Source: Endothia cerciana
Lineage: Eukaryota > Ascomycota > Sordariomycetes > Diaporthales > Cryphonectriaceae
Assembly (NCBI GenBank): GCA_026119935.1
Contig: JALRMH010000002.1
Coordinates: 1,674,001 to 1,738,000, forward strand
Reading direction: 5' to 3'
Length of the DNA: 64,000 nucleotides
This document shows, piece by piece, positions 22,725 through 34,724 of the stretch. Each line of letters opens with the position of its first letter. The stretch's first letter is position 1. A program made the translations under genes and the position numbers. The notes below the pieces were generated by a model. It ran no database searches, had not been told where the DNA came from, and saw nothing but the letters and a program-made list of their open reading frames with translations.

Positions 22725-23947
22725 ATGGCAGTCCAGCTGAAGCCCACCGGCTCGTCCGCTCGGCCACCCAACACCCGCTGGAAAGGGATAATACTGTCGA
22801 CTATATTGGTGGGGCTTATCTTGTTCGGCCTCTATAACCAACCACTCCTCTTCGACCAGACCAGTCAAACCCAGATTCCCATATCGAAGAAGCTTCACAC
22901 CAACCAGGCGGTCTTCGACCCGGCGAACGGGCGCGACCGACCTCTGGTCGTATACGCATACGCCGAGTCCGACAACGCCCGGGATAACTTCAAGTTCTTC
23001 CTGAAGAGGGGCCTGCACGCGGGGGCGGACTTCATCTTCATCTTCAACGGCGAGACGGACGCGTCAGACCTGGTCCCCACCAACCTGGAGAACATCAAAG
23101 TGATCAAGAGGGAGAACACGTGCTACGACATCGGCGCGTTCGGGCAGGTCCTGTCCAAGGATGGCCTGTGGATGAGGTACAAGCGCTTCATCACCCTGAA
23201 CGCCAGCCTCCGCGGGCCCTTCCTCCCGGTCTGGAGTGACGAGTGCTGGACGGACGCCTTCTTCAACAAGCTCTCGGACACGGTCAAGGTGAGCTCATCA
23301 CGTCCCGGGGGCAGGCCGGGCAGGCCCCGGCGCTCGTCGGGCTAACATTGTCTGCAGCTCGTCGGCCTCACGTACCATTGCATCCCCAGCCCCCACGTCC
23401 AATCAATGCTTCTCGCCACAGACCAGACCGGTATGCAGATATTACTGGACCCGGCGTTGGCGTACTCGGTGCCCCTCGACACCGCCCCGTGGGGCGGCCC
23501 AGAGCTACCGGTCGGATACTCGATCTGCTACAGCAACTACGCCCAAGCGGTAAGGATGCCTTCCCAACACTGGCCCCCGTTGAGACCCCCCCCTTTCTCG
23601 GGAAGGCTCTTTTACCTGTTGCGCGCAGTGACTGACTCCCGTGCGCTGCCACCTAGGTCCACGCCGAGATCGGGATGGCGCGCCTCATCCGGTCGCAAGG
23701 CTACGAGGTGGACGTGATGCTGACGTCGGTCCACGCGTATACGCCCAAGGAGTACTGCGAGAAGCTGGGGCCCCAGTCGGACCACCTGAACCCCGGGAAC
23801 TATTTCGGGTCGAACGTGCACCCGTATGAGCTGATCTTCGCAAAGGCGAACCGCGGGATCGACGACGAGCTGTTGAACCACCTCACCGAGTGGCACTACA
23901 ACATGAATGAGACGAGCTGGGACAAGTGCGGTCGGGACAGGTCATGA
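22725..23947 (+). CDS. type II membrane glycosyltransferase-like protein (RgpF-like)
   Basis: Three exons, 22725-23288, 23358-23549 and 23657-23947, all joined in phase 0, encode 348 residues. A short basic N-terminus precedes one hydrophobic helix (about 21-37, GIILSTILVGLILFGLY), giving a signal anchor with a lumenal catalytic part, as expected for a Golgi enzyme. The body begins PLVVYAYAESDNARDNFKFF and has FIFIFNGE, the ENTCYDIGAFGQVL segment and RYKRFITLNASLRGPFLP. That combination resembles rhamnan-synthesis RgpF-type and related eukaryotic glycosyltransferase-like proteins, but no classical DxD donor motif could be assigned, so substrate and activity are inferred only from resemblance. 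The start chosen is the first ATG; the frame is open two codons further upstream from a GTG. A GA dinucleotide run begins at the stop codon. Confidence 0.7.
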
Positions 23948-23966
23948 GAGAGAGAGAGAGAGAGAA
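23946..23966. repeat. (GA)n microsatellite at the gene end
   Basis: About ten GA units starting within the TGA stop codon of the glycosyltransferase-like gene. Confidence 0.9.
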
Positions 23967-24494
23967 GGGGGGAGGGGCGTAGTGGTGCGCTTGATGGCGA
24001 CAATAGCGGGTGGTTGGGTGTCATTTTATGTGCTCTCAGGTGCTTATGCAATACTTACATAGCGTGGGGGATTGATATAGCCGAACGCCCTCGCCAAGGC
24101 CAGTGGTCAGCCAAAGTTAATAGAAGACCTTAGAACACCGATTCTGGAGTGATTCCTGGTGGCATTGCTGTTGAGGAATGAGGGGCATAACGATGGCATC
24201 TCCCTTCTTTCAGGCCTTTGAAGGCTAAAATGTCATTGGTCCCCTCGTCCCATGCAGTGGAGCGCGGCGCAGCCTGCAGGAGGGAGGGTAAGGTGACCAA
24301 AGCACGCTTGGCCCAGCCGCCACGTCCAGGCCGTTTTGCAGATTTGCGCAAAACCGTACTTTGGCCCGGAGCCTGATCTTGCACGCCAGCCATGGCCGTC
24401 ATAAGATGGCCACCCTGACAGCTTCCCTCACCGTTGGGGCAGGGACGATAGGGTTTCCACTTGTCCGGGCTCGTCCGCAGGCGACACGACAATC
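23967..24494. other. intergenic spacer
   Basis: Between two same-strand genes. No coding signal of its own was seen. It should contain the terminator of the upstream gene and the promoter of the downstream one. Confidence 0.4.
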
Positions 24495-26966
24495 ATGGCA
24501 GACGTATCGTGCGGGGGATATGCGCCTCGCCGCACCCAGGCGATCATTGGGAGGTCACTCTCGTTTCAGGAGATCTGCACAGGCCAAAACAGGTGGAAGA
24601 CGACGGCGTCGCCCCTGGATATTCCGGGTGCCTCAACCCCCAAGCCCTCTAGGAAATGTCTATTATCCGCATCCGTCCCGGAGAACACGGATGCCGTTCT
24701 GTCCAAATCACTCCTCGAACAGTGTCGCCTTGATGACCGGGCCTCCGATACTAGTCCGCGCTCGAGCCTCAAGAACAGCGGGAGTTGGGCGTCGAGGGTC
24801 CTCTCAGAGGCTGCGAGCAGCAACATGACCCCATGGTCCATCTGGAGGGTGTCGAACCAGTCCACGGGCGTGGCGTTGAGCCCAGGACAGGGTTCTCGTC
24901 ACCCTGAGGTGACCTCGCCCGGCCCGGAGACAGAGTTCGCGAAACACCAAAACCCTCGAACGCGAGCAGCGGGTCAAGTGTCGGCTTTGTCGGCCGCGCT
25001 GCGTGGCCCAGCAGGCCGGGTGGATGACCGCAGCGGTCCCATGGACGCCGCTGAGCGCAGGCGGCTTCAAAACCGTGTCAAACACCGGAAATACCGTGAG
25101 TGCCCGTTGCCTCTGGGGTCTGTACGTCTTGGGCTAATAATGGCGAATGACTAGGTGAGAAAATAAGGGAGCGGCTGGCGGCGCTTGAGGCGCGAGGCAA
25201 TGTGGTTGGTTCAAGACCAGAAAAAGAACCTCCTCACGCTGATGTTGAGGCCGCACGGCCAACCTCGATACCGGAGGAAAATGGTGTCGATATGGCCAAA
25301 GTCTCACCGACGAGCTTATACACGGGCTCGAGCGCCACGACAGGCTCGATCACTTGCGACGCCTCTCCGGTCGGGTTCCCCTCGCGAGCAGAGCAGATCC
25401 GGGCAGTGTTGGACCGGCTCATGGAGTATTTCTTTGCTCTGCTTGCGAACAGGCATCCACAAGCTGGAGCGGGGGCTTCGGTATCTACCACGCCGTCGTC
25501 CATCTTGTCTGTTCCGAGCAGGTCGTCTGAGGACCTAGGGGCGGGGCTCAAAGCAAAGCGCGGTGGCAAGCGGCGCGCAAGCCGGAGTGACGATGGTGAC
25601 AGTGGGGACTCCGACTCTGACGAGGACGACAAGAGACCGAGACTGAAAAGGCTCAAAGATGGGGGGACGCAGGTAAAGAGGCTCGCGTGTCCATTCTTCA
25701 AGCGAAATCCGCGTCGGTATCAGGAGGAGCGCTCTTGCGTTGGGCCAGGGTGGAAAACCGTACACCGACTGAAGTGAGTCCCTTCGGAATTCATCTATGG
25801 CTGCAGACCGAAATAGGTCCACATGACTGACGAGAGGGCAGAGAGCATCTCTACCGTTGCCACACCCTACCGACCCATTGTCTCAGATGTCATGAGGTCT
25901 TTGACAGCGAGGACCTCCTCCGAGAACACTCCCTGTCGGAGTCTCCCTGCCGGAAGCGCCACAATTCACGGTCAACCGAGCACACGTTAGAAGGCATAGG
26001 ACTCTCGCAGGAAAGGCGGCTTAGGAGCAGAAAGAGATCGGAGAAGACGGAAGAACAGAAGTGGTTGGAGGTGTACAAGATATGCTTTCCGGATGACATC
26101 ACCCCGCCTACGCCTTGTGAGTCAACCAATCCTCGAGTCTTTCGTACGCGTGCTTGGAGCTGCCTTGAAAAGACAGATGTGCTTATTACCTGAGATGCTT
26201 CACACCAGACTACGAGATTCCGACCCCAGCTGAGGGCCCAGATGCCAGCAAGACAACCGAACTCGCGCGGTACGAGGAATTTGTCCGCAGCGAGCTTCCG
26301 AGGAGAGTGAGATCTGAGCTGGAGAAGCGGATCGAGCAGGAGCTGATCCCAATCGAGGAGCATATCAAAGGTCAGCTGGTCGACATTGTGCGCGATCTGC
26401 AGCTGAAGCTGTTGGAAGAGTTTAAGAGGCCTCGGCAGACCCGTCCACAACTACCGGACGAGCCGTACCATGACCTGGCCCTACCAAATCTCGCCCAGAG
26501 CCACATGATGCAGCTCTCAGCCGACCCTGCCCCGGCTGAGACGCCTGATGAAGTCGCCTCTCTGCCTGTGGACCAGGACCAGGACCAGGACCAGGACCAG
26601 GACCTGGATGCGATCCAATTCGCACAAAGAGGCCTCGGCGGTCACAGCTGGGCCGCCTCTGACGGTCTCTTGTTCGATTTCGCACCAGAAGCGGCAGGTT
26701 GGAGCGGCATCTGGGCAACCGCAGACGACAACCAGTTACAGTTTGCACCGAGCTCGACACCGGGGACCAGCCTGGCGGGCAGCAGCGGCGCCGGCGGAGG
26801 CGGTGGCATGATGTTCACGGGCACGAGTCGGCAGCAGTTCGCCGGATCGTACCTACAGGACTACCGCGCCCAGACCCCCCACAGCTCGCAGAAGCCAGGC
26901 ATTCAGTCAGACCAAGGCGCAGGGGTTTATTCGCAAACCTCATACGTCCCTCTGGGTCCGCTCTGA
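24495..26966 (+). CDS. putative transcription regulator: bZIP-like basic region plus CPFFKRNP zinc-finger-like domain
   Basis: Four exons, 24495-25095, 25155-25773, 25842-26116 and 26209-26966, give 750 residues with consistent phases. A bZIP-like basic segment crosses the first junction (about 187-215: RRRLQNRVKHRKY then REKIRERLAALEARG); the zipper is short. An acidic Ser/Asp stretch leads to a cysteine/histidine domain (about 379-440) starting CPFFKRNPRRY, with GPGWKTVHRLKEHLYRCH, HCLRC and HSLSESPC. This is a common fungal domain of C2H2-like pattern with a conserved CPxxKRNP opening. A charged helical region follows (about 490-560, LRSELEKRIEQELIP type), then a (DQ)5 run and a Gly/Ser-rich tail. 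It is probably nuclear and DNA-binding, targets unknown. The start is the first ATG of the frame and is not otherwise supported. Confidence 0.75.
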
Positions 26967-27694
26967 AATAACACGCCCCAACGGGCAGGACACGCAGGTC
27001 CGTGGCCATCCTGCATCGTTCATGAATACATGACCTTTACACATGGGATGAGGGGTCTCAAGCACCAGGGTTAGGGTATGAGCGGCCTCGTACTATTTTC
27101 ATGAGTACCTACATAGTAGCTATTCAGGCGTAGTCCTTTTCCTGCTTGTCTAGGCTCAAGGCTGTCACCTCGAGCGGGAGGGCCTTGAGATGGCTGCTGC
27201 ATGACATGTGACACCACTAAGCCAGTTCACGCTATCTCTGCGCTCGTCCACACCAAATCCAGAGCTCCCAATTGATTTGGTGGTGAGTAGCAAAGAGTCG
27301 TCGAGGCGGTTGCGGTTGCAGCCGCCACTACTTATTTCTCCGCTATCGCCCTTGCTCAACGCAAACTTTTCAGGTGGTGCGGTTATATCACGACTCACGG
27401 CCCATAACTGACAGCTGACGACTGCTCCTCGGTTCTTCGAACCCCCCAACAACCGAGAAAAGGGCCATTACTGGGGCATAAATTTCCCCGCGTATGAGCA
27501 GGTATAAAAGCATTCATCGGTCATCCCTCCTCAGAGACCGGGGCGACTAACCAACTTGTAGAAGACTCACTCATCTGACCTACCCATCCGACTGAAGGGC
27601 CTCTGCGAGAGCACATGAAGGGTGCATCGCCCTAGCTGAGCTCTACCGACCACCCCCACCACCCACAGCCCCCGGGGCCGGCCACGCCGCGAAG
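26967..27694. other. intergenic, contains the ADE1 promoter
   Basis: No coding signal. A TATA-like box is present at 27503-27510. Confidence 0.5.
27503..27510 (+). promoter_or_regulatory. TATA-like box upstream of ADE1
   Basis: TATAAAAG lies 185 bases before the ADE1 start codon. The placement is plausible for a promoter element with a long leader, but there is no transcript evidence. Confidence 0.4.
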
Positions 27695-28630
27695 ATGGCC
27701 GAACAGGTTCTCTCGATCGACCTCAGGTCGCTCCCCAAGGTCGCCTCGGGCAAGGTGCGCGACCTGTACGGCCTCGACGCCGAGACGATGCTCTTCGTCT
27801 CCTCGGACCGCACCTCGGCCTACGATGTGATCATGGACAACGGCGTGCCCGGCCGCGGCACCATCCTGACCATGATCAGCGCCTTCTGGTTCCGCCTCCT
27901 CGCCCAGAAGGTCCCGGGCCTCAGGACCCACTTTGTCACCCTGCAGCCGCCCGCCGCCCGCCTGGCCCCGGACGAGCTCGCCCTGGTCCGCGGCCGCAGC
28001 ATGCAGGTGCGCAAGCTCAAGGTCTTCCCCGTCGAGGCCATCGTGCGGGGGTACCTCGCCGGCTCCGCGTGGAACGAGTACAGCGCGCGGGGCACCGTGC
28101 ACGGCATGCAGATGCCTGGGGGCCTTCGCCAGTGCGAGGCGCTTCCGCAGGGGGCCATCTACACGCCCAGCACCAAGGCCGAGTACGGCGAGCACGACGA
28201 GAACATCACCCCCGAGAGGGCGGCCGAGATCATCGGCAACCCGGACCACGCCAGGCGGATCGAGGAGCTGGCGCTGGCCATCTTCAACGCCGGCGCCGCG
28301 CACGCCCGCGAGAAGGGCATACTGATCGCCGACAGCAAGTTCGAGTTCGGGCTGGACGAGGCGACGGGCGAGGTTGTGCTCGTGGACGAGTGCCTGACGC
28401 CAGACTCGAGCCGCATGTGGCCTGCGGACAAGTACGAGGCTGGAAGGGACCAGGAGAGCTTCGACAAGCAGATCATCCGCAACTGGCTCACAAGGGAGGG
28501 GCTGAAGGGCAAACAGGGGGTCAGCCTCCCCGGCGAGGTCAGGCAAGCGACCCTCGAGAAGTACAAGGACGTCTTTCAGAGGCTCACGGGATCGACGGTG
28601 GAGGAAGCACTGGCCAAGGAGGGACTCTGA
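27695..28630 (+). CDS. ADE1: SAICAR synthetase (phosphoribosylaminoimidazole-succinocarboxamide synthase)
   Basis: A single uninterrupted exon of 311 residues, close to the length of yeast Ade1. It catalyses the ATP-dependent joining of CAIR and aspartate to SAICAR in cytosolic de novo purine synthesis. Both family signatures are present: FPVEAIVRGYLAGSAW (about 112-127) and IADSKFEFGL (about 211-220). The N-terminal KVASGKVRDLYGLD and SSDRTSAYDVIMDNG form the ATP-binding start of the fold, and DECLTPDSSRMWP with SFDKQIIRNWL closes the active site. The start codon is the first in-frame ATG after an in-frame gap. Codon use is strongly C/G-ending, as expected for a well-expressed gene. A 304-residue reading frame opposite it is a shadow. 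Confidence 0.97.
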   Translation: MAEQVLSIDLRSLPKVASGKVRDLYGLDAETMLFVSSDRTSAYDVIMDNGVPGRGTILTMISAFWFRLLAQKVPGLRTHFVTLQPPAARLAPDELALVRGRSMQVRKLKVFPVEAIVRGYLAGSAWNEYSARGTVHGMQMPGGLRQCEALPQGAIYTPSTKAEYGEHDENITPERAAEIIGNPDHARRIEELALAIFNAGAAHAREKGILIADSKFEFGLDEATGEVVLVDECLTPDSSRMWPADKYEAGRDQESFDKQIIRNWLTREGLKGKQGVSLPGEVRQATLEKYKDVFQRLTGSTVEEALAKEGL

Positions 28631-31600
28631 GGCTGGGACGGTGCCTTGATGTAGATATCCTGCTCTTGCCCTGCAAGCCTGATTCCTTAGACCAACTCCT
28701 TGCCTAGCTATAGTAGCTGCGGTACCTTATAGATGTGCAGTCGGTAATCCTTACAAAAGATCTAAAATTGGCCCCACAGAACTTAAGCGTCATGCGAGGC
28801 TCCACGGCGGCAGTCTGCGTGTGTCTGTTTCCGTTTGCTTCTTGCTTTCTGTCAGAGTTGAGCCTTGTGTGAGACTTGTTGATCCTGTAGTGGACCTGGA
28901 ATCGTGTCATGAGTGCTTTTCCGGAATTCGTCGAAACGTCTCTCAAAGCTATGTGCCCAAGGAAGACGAAGTTTCACCAAAGCTCAATCACCAAGCAGCC
29001 TCACCGTTTGCTGCGCCCGCTGGAGACGCAGACTCACCCCACAAGCCCACCAACCTTTTGAAATTCAATTTTCTGAGCCAAGCCCTATTCAAGACTATGG
29101 ATTGGTATGAGATGCCATGGGACTGTTCTCAGATTTCATCATTCGTGCGCTGCTGTAGTCACCCAACACCCAGATGGGAAGAATCCACTTGCGGTGCGCC
29201 AGATTTCAAGCCTTGAAAACAACGCCTGCCCGTCATTACAACTTACGTCGTGCGCCTCTGTTGAGCTATAGCCCTGCTTGTTGAACTAAAATGGTGAAGC
29301 GTCACCCTCGATGAAGAACGTCACCATCTCCGTGGCAGGATTAAACCACGGTGTGGCTTGCTGCCGGAATTCTTTTCGGGAAAGTCAATATACCTACGTA
29401 GTCAATGAAGTGCAGCAAACGGCGAGGAGAACTCTGAATCCAAAAGGCAATTTCATGCGCACTCCTAAGGGAAACCGAATTGAATTACCATCAAGAAGGG
29501 TGCGGAGCCAAAGGGATAGCTCCGGCTCTGCTTCCAGCGGTATGCAATCGCCTAGGCTTTTGACCCTCAATAATGATGAGGGCGGGAGATGTTCCTCTGG
29601 AGGCCCTCGGAAGCGGCGACGGTCACCTCGGAAGATTCAACCCGCATCCCCGGCAAAGGCTGAGGATCATGAGGACGGTCAAACTCTTCGCCTGCGACGA
29701 ACCACCATATCTGGCGCGAGGGACCCCCAGGCCAGGCTCCGACGCTTCGACAATCGTGATCAGCACCGCATGTTCCACCAAGGCCACGATCACCATTTCC
29801 ATGGTACACGTCGCTACGTGCCAAGGTAACTATAGTAGGACAAGAAGGCTGGTTCCATCCCATCCAGAGCACATCGAAGCCTAAGCTATAGGTCGAGTTT
29901 CGAGCCGTGCAGGTATCGTCTCGGCTGCAATCCGCGCTGCCTAACTCAATGGTAGACCGCGTAAACACCCCCCCACCCCCCCCCAAAAAAAAAGGATTTC
30001 AATCGATTTACGGACTGGAGGTTCACCTTTTCGAACCCGAGCCCGGCACAAAGGAGAAGAAAAAAGATTCCTGGGAAGTATCCGTGGAAAGAAGGTCAGG
30101 CACAGTACGCCCATGTGTGGCGGAAGTCCCCCTGAGCCCTCCAGTACACTGGCACCAGAAGAACTTGCAAACATCGCCCCCCCCTCCCCCCACGACAGAA
30201 TGGGCTGGGGGTATTCGGGGGTATTCGGCCGCCAGGAGCACCAGAGCAGAATGCAATAAACAAGGTGCTCCTGACGGAGCTTTTTGGCCTATTTCCCGAC
30301 TGCGTTTCCCCCCAACCACGGTGCTCCCCAGCAGTCGCTCACGATGCTGATCGATACAGGTCACACTTAACTCACCATGTCGAACCAGCCGGCGGCCTGT
30401 GGTGTTTCTGCAACCCACCAGGTCACGACGGGCGTCCGACCTCCCCAAGACAAGCACTTCAATATATATATATATATTCTCAAGCAGAGGCTTCGCTGCT
30501 ACCCTATTTAGAGGGATCTCAAGAGTCCTCGCGAATTCTTAAGAGCCCACAAGATCAGAGGAGCAAGGTTTGTACTCGGAGATCTCAGCCAGCTCAGACT
30601 AGCGCACCTCAGGTCTCGAACTGGAGTCGACCAAGGAGGCAATACTCTGAACTGTGTACCCTTCGGGGCGATGACCTAAATGGTGGTTCAAAAGGAAGAC
30701 AGGGGGAACAGATGATTGGAGCCAGAGTCTTCGGAGTCGAGCAGGAGCTACAATATCAAACTAGGAGAGAGAGCATGCGGAATCCATAGCACTGGTGCGG
30801 ACACGTTCGAGGGTCGCCGCTACCGTCTGACTCCACGGCCCCCTTGAGGGGGCGGATCCTCAGGAGGCATCGATCGGTCCCCCCCTTGCTGCAGCAGATA
30901 TATCCCTGGCCCCTGGCCACTGGCTACACGCGACGGACAGTCACCTGTTCGGCAATCTCAATCCAGATATATTGGATACGTGCGAGATCGTTCTTGGCAG
31001 GTGGTAGTAGATGCGACGCACCTGTACGGTACCTGAAATATAAACATCTGTAATTACATGGTAGGATGGAGTTTAAAGTACAGGGGGGCTATGTCAGCCA
31101 TAAGTGGTACCGCGGCGGGAGGCTAACACTAGGCTGCTCGTTACGTCGTTACGTTAAGGCGTAACTGGTAAAGAAGCTTCAAAAGAGACTGGTAGTCAAA
31201 AGTGGTGGAGGGGCGGAGAGTTGTGGTGACGGAGTCTAATCCGGCTGACACGGCAAGTATATGAGGTACCTTGAGGAGGTACTAGGGCATGGAGGGGAGA
31301 CAAGCGACATTAGCGCTGAGACAAGAGACGGATTTTCGGTAGCTGAACTCTCGATGATTCAGTGGTGCGTTGTGCCACGAAAGCAATAGGCCCGGACACG
31401 CCCACAGCGAAAGTACTGGCTGCCCCGACGTGCCGTCTGCCGGTCTCAGCCCGAGAGGAGAGGAGAAGACAAGACGCCCCCAGGATCGAGCGATGGGACA
31501 TGAGTGACGGCCACTCTGCCCGTGCCGGCACTAGCCCTGCCAGCCAAACGTCAGAGGTGCAGGTAATGAGAGGTTGCTCGACCATGGTGACGGTCATGCG

Positions 31601-32662
31601 ACCAGCCGGGTCTTTTTGTGAGAGGTGTGATGAAGACCCAAGTAGGCTTCCGGCAGGTGGAATTTCCAAGGGGGGGGGGGGGGGCGAATCAACCTTGGGG
31701 GCCACGCAAATCGTGCACATCACCTCCCGCGCGGGCGAAATCGACCAGAATCAAAGCCTCACATGTCTCGCTCAGCCCCTGCTACTTTCCAACTCCTTTC
31801 CACAGCCAGTGCCGGGAGGTGAGGAGCACCAGGTCCAGACCACAAGACCTTGCCGCTGCACCCTGCAAGGTGCGCGCGCAGAGAGGGGGATGTGGCGCCG
31901 GCGATCTGGCTCGCCAGCCCCGAGGCTCGTCCCCGGGCTTTGCCAGCATGCCAGGGGGGGCGGGCTCTGAGAGGCCAGAGGCTATTAAATTGAGTGTCCA
32001 GACATGTTCCCAACCGGGTTTGGCACCGCGCACCGCACGCGCTGGATTCGCCGCAGGATGACGACGACGGAACCTATCGACATGCTGTGGTGCCTTCACA
32101 GGCCGACAGTCTGCAGCAGGGTGCTCATCCCGACGAGGATTTCTTCTGGCTCCTCTTTTTCCTGCAAGAAGTAAAAAGATTCATGACATCTCACGGCCCT
32201 CAGTACTTCCGCCGACCCACAAAGGACCTGTTCACGACCGCCCCGGGGTGAGAGCGTTGAGCGCCTCACCTTAACCTAGGCGACTGTTCATAGACAGTTC
32301 TGGCCCGCCAGGCTACCACTGCAGCTCGGGGTTGCTCTCGCGTGTCATTCACACACACAGAGTGTCTCGCGCCGGAACAGATCGGCCTTGGAAGAGAGGA
32401 ACTTGGTTGTCCAGCACCGCTGCCTCAGGAACATCACCACTTGGAGGCCCCCAGCAGCATCTCGCTCACCCGTCCCCGTCTCTGTGCTACACCCTTGAGT
32501 CTGAGATTGGCAACGCCCTCGCCACCGGCGGTGCTCCCTTTGAGCCCCTCAACACAACTGGCAATCATTGCCTTCAGCACGACTGCCGGACAAGCGACCC
32601 CCCATATTGCGCTTCCTTCCTGTCCTTCTGGGTTATCTTCTGAGGTCATCATCTGCCTCAAC
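28631..32662. other. intergenic, no supported gene
   Basis: About 4 kb with no frame showing a known motif or clean exon structure. C-tracts lie at 29969-29986 and 30177-30190 and a G-tract at 31670-31683. A forward frame at 29311-29829 is basic and open for 172 codons but lacks coding bias. Confidence 0.45.
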
Positions 32663-34131
32663 ATGAAGCTGGGTATCACAGCCGCGCTCCTGGCGCTGGC
32701 GTCAACAGCCGCGGCAGACGTCGTCCGGATACCGGTCGCCAGAGGTCCAGCAAGGTCCGTCCAGAGGAGGAGCCCCCGCCTCAGCAAACGCGCGACCCTC
32801 ACCGAGTCCCTGGTCAACAATATCACGGAAGGCGGGTACTATGCGTCTGTCTCCGTGGGCACACCCGGCCAGGTCGTGACCTTGATCCTGGACACCGGGA
32901 GTAGTGATGCGTTTGTCATCTCGGCCGACGCCGACCTGTGCACGGAGCGGAAGCTGCAGGTATACTATGGCGAGGCCTGTGGAGCAACCTGTGAGATCCC
33001 CCTCCTCCCCCCCCCCCCCTTCTCTCTCCCTTCCGGAGGAAGCAGCCCTGCACGAGCCTAGACCTGGGGGTTAACCGGGCCGAACGCTTGGCTGACGCCC
33101 TCGCAGACAACTCCTCCAAGAGCTCAACGTACAAGGACATCATACCCGGTGGGTTCGAGATCGAGTACGCCGACGGCACCAGCGCGGCGGGAGACTACAT
33201 CACCGACGACTTCTCCATCGGCGGCAAGACGGTCAAGAACCTGCAGATGGGCCTGGCCAACCAGACGGCCGTCGGGACGGGCATCCTGGGCATAGGCTTC
33301 GAGCTCAACGAGGCGGCCACGACCGTGTACTCCAACCTGTTAACGTCGATGGTGAACCAGAGCCTCGTCGGCACCATGGTCTACTCCCTGTACCTGAACG
33401 ACTACTACTCCTCCACGGGGAACATCCTGTTCGGCGGGGTGGACACGGAGAAGTTCATCGGCGACCTCGTCACGGTGCCGATCCTGCCGGACGCCGAGTC
33501 CAAGAACTACAGCAGCTTCACGGTCGGGCTGACGGGCCTGTCCTTCGCCCTGTCCAACGGCACGACGTACAACCAGAGCCTGTCGGGCGAGGGCGGCAGC
33601 CTCGACTCCATCCTCGACTCGGGGACGACCCTCACCTACCTGCCCGACGACGTCGCCACGCCGCTCTTCGACGCGATCGGCGCGTACCAGTACACCGAGC
33701 TCGGCTCCACCCTCGCCCTGGTGGACTGCGGCCTGGACGTCAACTTCACCTTCCGCATCAACGGCAGCGCGTCCGTCGTCGTGCCCAGGGACGAGCTCGT
33801 GCTGGATGTCCTCACGGCCGACGAGACCCCCAAGGCCGTCCCCTTCGACAACCCCTGCCTGTTCGGTATCCAGAACATGGGCGACGAGTCCGACGAGTCC
33901 GGCGGCGGCGGTGATGGTGGTGGCATTGGCAGTGGTTCGGCGCGGGAGGCCGACTATGCGATCCTGGGCGACTCGTTCCTGCGGAGCGCGTACGTCGTCT
34001 ACGACCTCGACAACCTGCAGGTCGGCCTGGCGCAGGCGAACCTGAACAGCACGGCCACCAACGTACAGGCGCTCAGCGCAGGGGAGTCCAGCCTGCCGGT
34101 GTTCAGCGGCGTGGCGAGCCGGACGGCGAGT

Positions 34132-34165
<34 letters not shown>

Positions 34166-34480
34166 GTACGTCAACCTCGAGCGGTACGAGCACGAGCGGG
34201 ACAACGGGGACGAGCAGCAGCGCGGGCGGTTCGGGTACGTTGTTGTCGCTGTTGTCATCATCTTACCGGCGCCAAGCACGAGTTTCCAACAGTTGTCCTT
34301 TGAGTCGTGCTCGTCGGGCTTCTTTTCTGTCCCGGGCCCTTGCTGACATCCCTCACAGCAACTTCCACCAAGAAATCGGCCGCCGTGGGCCGCAGCCCGC
34401 CTGCGTACGGGGGACTCCTCGGCGTTGTTGGGATCACGCTCGCGTTTGCGATGTCGGGAGGCCTCCTGTTCTGGCTGTAG
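32663..34480 (+). CDS. secreted, membrane- or GPI-anchored aspartic protease
   Basis: Three exons, 32663-32990, 33107-34234 and 34359-34480, give 525 residues. An N-terminal signal peptide (MKLGITAALLALASTAAA) is followed by a basic propeptide ending near SKR (about 43). The pepsin-like domain has both catalytic aspartates, DTGSS (Asp77) and DSGTT (Asp280), a flap tyrosine in YADGTSAAGDY and FGGVDTEKF. After the fold comes a Ser/Thr-rich stalk encoded by an AGC repeat, then a C-terminal hydrophobic stretch (GGLLGVVGITLAFAM to LLFWL) with no basic tail, which suits a GPI signal as in yapsin-type enzymes. Intron 1 contains a C-tract. The frame is open upstream of 32663, but the signal peptide fixes the start. 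Location is probably the cell surface. Confidence 0.9.
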
Positions 34481-34724
34481 CGGTTCTAGATACCTATTTC
34501 CGCCGTGACGTTCCAGTAGATCTTTGGGTATCCATCCGTGGCTTGGAGACCACAGCGAAGGAGAAGGGCAGGAAAGAGGTTGTTTTTTTTTTGGGGGGGG
34601 GGGGATATACATAGTCAATAAGTACGTATATGGACAGGGGGGCGGCGCGTGGCGAAATAAATCCCCTTGCTCCTGATAGCCGTATTGTTGGTCCTGACAG
34701 TCTGCTGTGCCCGTCGAGCGTGGT

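Noticed and set aside
27632..28546. 304-residue reverse frame opposite ADE1
   Set aside because: It is a high-GC shadow of ADE1. The forward strand carries both SAICAR synthetase signatures.
29311..29829. 172-residue basic forward frame
   Set aside because: Codon third positions show no bias, and alternative frames are equally open. No recognisable domain.
31362..31970. 202-residue forward frame
   Set aside because: It runs through a G14 tract (poly-Gly) and matches nothing recognisable.
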